Source: CAYRVX01 sp964427875 (lineage in GTDB: Bacteria; Planctomycetota; Phycisphaerae; SM23-33). Taken from it: a stretch of DNA of 64,000 nucleotides. Shown here piece after piece: positions 61,545 to 64,000 of the stretch. How positions within the stretch are numbered: position 1 is the stretch's first letter; each line of letters begins with the position of its first letter. Where the stretch lies: contig CAYRVX010000002.1 of NCBI GenBank assembly GCA_964427875.1, positions 62,001 to 126,000 on the forward strand. Direction: 5' to 3'. The position numbers were made by a program, and so were the translations under genes. The notes beneath the pieces are model-generated. The model saw only the letters and a program-made list of their open reading frames with translations. It was not told the DNA's origin and ran no database searches.

Positions 61545-62645
61545 CTAGTCGAATCGCACCTCGCGGCCCTCGGCGGACGACTGGTACAGCGCGTCCAGCG
61601 TCTTCATCACGTTCAGCACCTCCTCGGGCCTGACGCTCAGCTCCTCTTCGCCCCGGACGACCCTCACGAAGTGGGCCGTCTCTCCCCAGTGCCCGCTGAA
61701 CGGGCCGTGCTCGTCCTCGGGCACCTGGGCCTCGACGTTCACCTGGTAGCTGCCCATGTTGGTGACCAGCGTCAGCGGCTCCATCATCAGCCCGCCCTCC
61801 GTGCCCAGGATCATGGTGGCCCCGAAGTTCTTGGGGACGTTGGCGGCCCAGCTCGTCTTGAAGGCGACGCACACGTCGCCGGCCAGGCGGATGAACCCGG
61901 CGGCCATGTCCTCGACGTCGAAGTCCCTGAAGTCGTACGGCCTGGGTGTCAGGACGCCGAGGAACGCGCCGCTGTCGGCGAGGCTGGTGGCCAGGTGCTC
62001 GTCGCGGTTGCCCAGCTTCGTGTAGGTCGCCCCGCTGACGGCCCGGACCTGCGGGCTGCCCATCAGCCAGTAGAGCAGGTCGATCGCGTGGACGCCGAGG
62101 TCGTAGATCGGTCCGCCGCCGGAGTGCTCCTTCATGTGGAACTGCCCCCATTGGGGGATTCCGCGGCGGCGGAGGTAGTAGGTCTCGGCGAAGTAGATCT
62201 CGCCGAGCTTGCCCGCCTCGACGATCTCCTTGGCGGCTACGGAGCGGTTCCTGAAGCGCGAGCTCTGGCCCACGAAGAGGACCTTGCCCGCGGCCTCGGC
62301 GGCGTCGAACATCGCGACGGCGTCGGCGTGCGAGGTGGCGATGGGCTTCTCGCACAGGACGTGGGCCCCGGCCTGGAGCGCGGCGATGCTCTGGGCCCTG
62401 TGGTAGGAATTGGGCGTGCAGACGGACACGACGTCCAGGTCCAGCTCCGCGAGCATCTTCTCCCAGTCGCCGTAGGCGTGGGGGATGCCCTGGCCGTCGG
62501 CGATGAGCTTCGCGCGCTCCTCCAGGATGTCCGCGACGGCGACGACCTCGACGTCGTCGGGCAGGTCCCGCCAGGCGGGAATGTGCCCCGACGTGGCGAT
62601 CATCCCCGTGCCGATGACTGCGACCTTCAGCTTCTCTTTCGCCAT
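61545..62645 (-). CDS. Gfo/Idh/MocA family oxidoreductase
   Basis: 366 aa. Rossmann motif VAVIGTGMIATSGHIPAW, catalytic VLCEKPIATSHADAV, and C-terminal substrate domain with GGGPIYDLGVHAIDLLYWLM, the His in which is the usual active-site His. NAD(P)-dependent. Only distantly similar to the neighbouring paralogue at 60335 by eye, so the two likely act on different substrates or steps. Upstream gap of 105 bp to the FAD oxidoreductase gene. Confidence 0.93.
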   Translation of the reverse strand: MAKEKLKVAVIGTGMIATSGHIPAWRDLPDDVEVVAVADILEERAKLIADGQGIPHAYGDWEKMLAELDLDVVSVCTPNSYHRAQSIAALQAGAHVLCEKPIATSHADAVAMFDAAEAAGKVLFVGQSSRFRNRSVAAKEIVEAGKLGEIYFAETYYLRRRGIPQWGQFHMKEHSGGGPIYDLGVHAIDLLYWLMGSPQVRAVSGATYTKLGNRDEHLATSLADSGAFLGVLTPRPYDFRDFDVEDMAAGFIRLAGDVCVAFKTSWAANVPKNFGATMILGTEGGLMMEPLTLVTNMGSYQVNVEAQVPEDEHGPFSGHWGETAHFVRVVRGEEELSVRPEEVLNVMKTLDALYQSSAEGREVRFD

Positions 62646-62750
62646 GACGTTTGCCCCGACATGCAGACCTACGTTGAACCGAGCGACGAGACGACAGAGG
62701 CCTTGTAACCCGCACCCCGCCGCGTGTCAAGGCGGGCTGGCGGCTGACGA

Positions 62751-64000
62751 TCACCGCGCCGGGCCGTATGCCTCGAACTCCCAGATCCGCGTCGTGTCCT
62801 GGTTGGCGGCGGTGACATGCAGGCGGAGGCGCTTCGTCGTGACGGGCGCGAAGCGCGCGTGCCAGTCGCCCTTGCGGTTGCCCGTCGTCTTCGTGCCGGG
62901 GATGTCCCTCCAATCCGCCCCGTCGTGCACCTGGAGGACGAAGTCGTGCATCTGCCAGGTGAGCCGGCCTCGCTGCGTGTAGCCGTTGAGGATCCGCACG
63001 GCGTTGATCGTCTGCCGCGTCTCCCACGCAAGCTCGACGTGGTTGGGCACGCTGCGGGCGCTGACCCAGCGGAGGTCGTTGTTGTTGACGTCGGTCTTGC
63101 CGTCGTTGACGTGGCGCGGCGGGTACTTCTTGACATCGTAGTTGCTCGAGACGGCGACCTCGGCCGTTCGCGCGAGGTTGGGCCCGGCGGTCTTGAGCCA
63201 CTCCGGCGGGGCGAGCTTGACCGGCGCCGCCCGGCCGCCGCGGCCGCCGGTCCACTGCGTCTTGCCGACGCCCTTGGTCATCAGCGCCTGAAGCTGCGCG
63301 AGGTGCTCCTTGTACACGCCTCGCGGCGTGGTGTTGTAGTCCTTGCAGATCGACGCGGCCATGCCCACCACCTCGCCCATCATCCCGCAGGTGCGCATCA
63401 CGCGGACCGTGCCGAGCGCCTCGTGCGTGACCGAGATGTCCCGCCCGGCCATGAAGAGGTTCGCCACGTTCCGCGAGTACAGGCAGCGGTAGGGCACCCA
63501 GCACGGGCCCTTGAAGTGCGTGAAGAGCGCCTTCGAGATGAACGGATCGGACTCGAAGGTCTTCTCGTATCGCTTGTCGGGCAGGTGGAGGTCGATGGAC
63601 CAGGTGGTCGGCACGCAGCCGTCGGGGTAGGGCTTGGCGGTGAGGACGTCCTTCTGCGTGAGGACGACGTCGCCGAGCAGGCGGCGGCTCTCCCGCGTGC
63701 CGGAGACGTACGCCGCCCAGGCGAGCTTGTGGTTGGGGTACTCCTTCCGGGCGTTCTTGAGGGCGTCCCACGCGCCGTACATCGCGCGGAGGTTGTTGTC
63801 GCGGATGTGCTCGCCCTCGGCGAACGGGTCGCGGTCGAAGCCGCTCTCCCAGAACCACACGCCCAGGCGCTTGGGGAACGGCTTGCTCGACAGGTCCGCC
63901 GCCCACGGGCAGCGCGGGAACGAGACCGGCTTTCCCGTGTCGACGATGTTCCACAGATTGCTGCGGCCCATGTGGCCCTTGCGGGTCATCTCGAAGTCCG
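62751..64000 (-). CDS. FAD-dependent oxidoreductase with C-terminal discoidin-like domain (5' part outside window)
   Basis: The coding frame runs off the window end (DFEMTRKGHMGRSN is open upstream), so the N-terminal FAD-binding motif is not seen. The visible oxidoreductase part includes GVWFWESGFDRDPFAEGEH, LPDKRYEKTFESDPF and NLFMAGRDISVTHEALGTVR with MRTCGMMGEVVGMAA, typical of the C-terminal part of planctomycete FAD-oxidoreductase (PF12831-type) proteins. From about residue 265 of the visible part, an F5/8 type C-like domain follows (ARTAEVAVSSNYDV, VELAWETRQTINAVRILNGY). It may oxidise a sugar or be carbohydrate-anchored. At least 416 aa are in the window. Confidence 0.8.
   Translation of the reverse strand, partial: DFEMTRKGHMGRSNLWNIVDTGKPVSFPRCPWAADLSSKPFPKRLGVWFWESGFDRDPFAEGEHIRDNNLRAMYGAWDALKNARKEYPNHKLAWAAYVSGTRESRRLLGDVVLTQKDVLTAKPYPDGCVPTTWSIDLHLPDKRYEKTFESDPFISKALFTHFKGPCWVPYRCLYSRNVANLFMAGRDISVTHEALGTVRVMRTCGMMGEVVGMAASICKDYNTTPRGVYKEHLAQLQALMTKGVGKTQWTGGRGGRAAPVKLAPPEWLKTAGPNLARTAEVAVSSNYDVKKYPPRHVNDGKTDVNNNDLRWVSARSVPNHVELAWETRQTINAVRILNGYTQRGRLTWQMHDFVLQVHDGADWRDIPGTKTTGNRKGDWHARFAPVTTKRLRLHVTAANQDTTRIWEFEAYGPAR

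Overview
The window is high-GC, densely coded DNA that looks like a Planctomycetota (PVC-type) bacterium, probably from a metagenome or draft assembly. This rests on content: a Tat-exported sulfatase, GH95 and GH172 glycan enzymes, DUF1080/ThuA fusions, several Gfo/Idh/MocA oxidoreductases, a Tat-exported aldo/keto reductase, FG-GAP and EF-hand exported proteins, many ECF sigma factors, and dispersed palindromic repeats. TonB machinery shows a Gram-negative envelope, and a glycyl radical enzyme with its activase points to anaerobic growth. A 100-N scaffold gap lies at 17722-17821.

Layout. 1-630: a mosaic of sigma-factor, ABC ATPase and ABC permease fragments. 820-12045: a sugar region. A minus-strand set (SMP-30-like lipoprotein, RhaT-like symporter, medium-chain dehydrogenase, FGGY kinase) diverges from a coupled plus-strand operon (AroE-like dehydrogenase, cupin phosphoglucose isomerase, GH172, GH95 fucosidase). 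12082-20176, minus strand: an amino-acid permease, then exported EF-hand, Spy-like and Met/Arg/Gly-repeat proteins under an ECF sigma/anti-sigma pair. 20448-32753, plus strand: a colinear 12-kb locus of sulfatase, second ECF sigma, anti-sigma with a PQQ-type propeller, TonB-dependent receptor, an exported fusion of a ModA-like binding domain to a methyltransferase, and a complete TonB2-type energising operon (DUF3450, TtpC, ExbB, ExbD, TonB, TPR). This is the most system-like part of the window.

32844-37976: epimerase, cupin, TIM-barrel and Gfo/Idh/MocA genes for sugar conversion, with an orphan UPF0175 antitoxin. 38390-47231: PHP phosphoesterase, asparaginyl-tRNA synthetase, FG-GAP protein, a zinc-ribbon/protease/TPR protein, a beta-helix protein, and a nucleotidyltransferase coupled to DUF5063. 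47233-53383: a radical SAM gene followed by a repeat-rich patch with truncated genes and two copies of a 120-bp element with AAAAAGTAGCCTGTCCC ends. 53677-58730: an SSS sodium symporter, then a glycyl radical enzyme with a non-standard cysteine motif and its activase. 58846-64000: a ThuA/DUF1080 protein, two Gfo/Idh/MocA enzymes and a FAD oxidoreductase cut by the window end.

Several dispersed repeats sit directly on or next to stop codons, so they have inserted into or act at gene 3' ends. No rRNA, tRNA or CRISPR array was seen.
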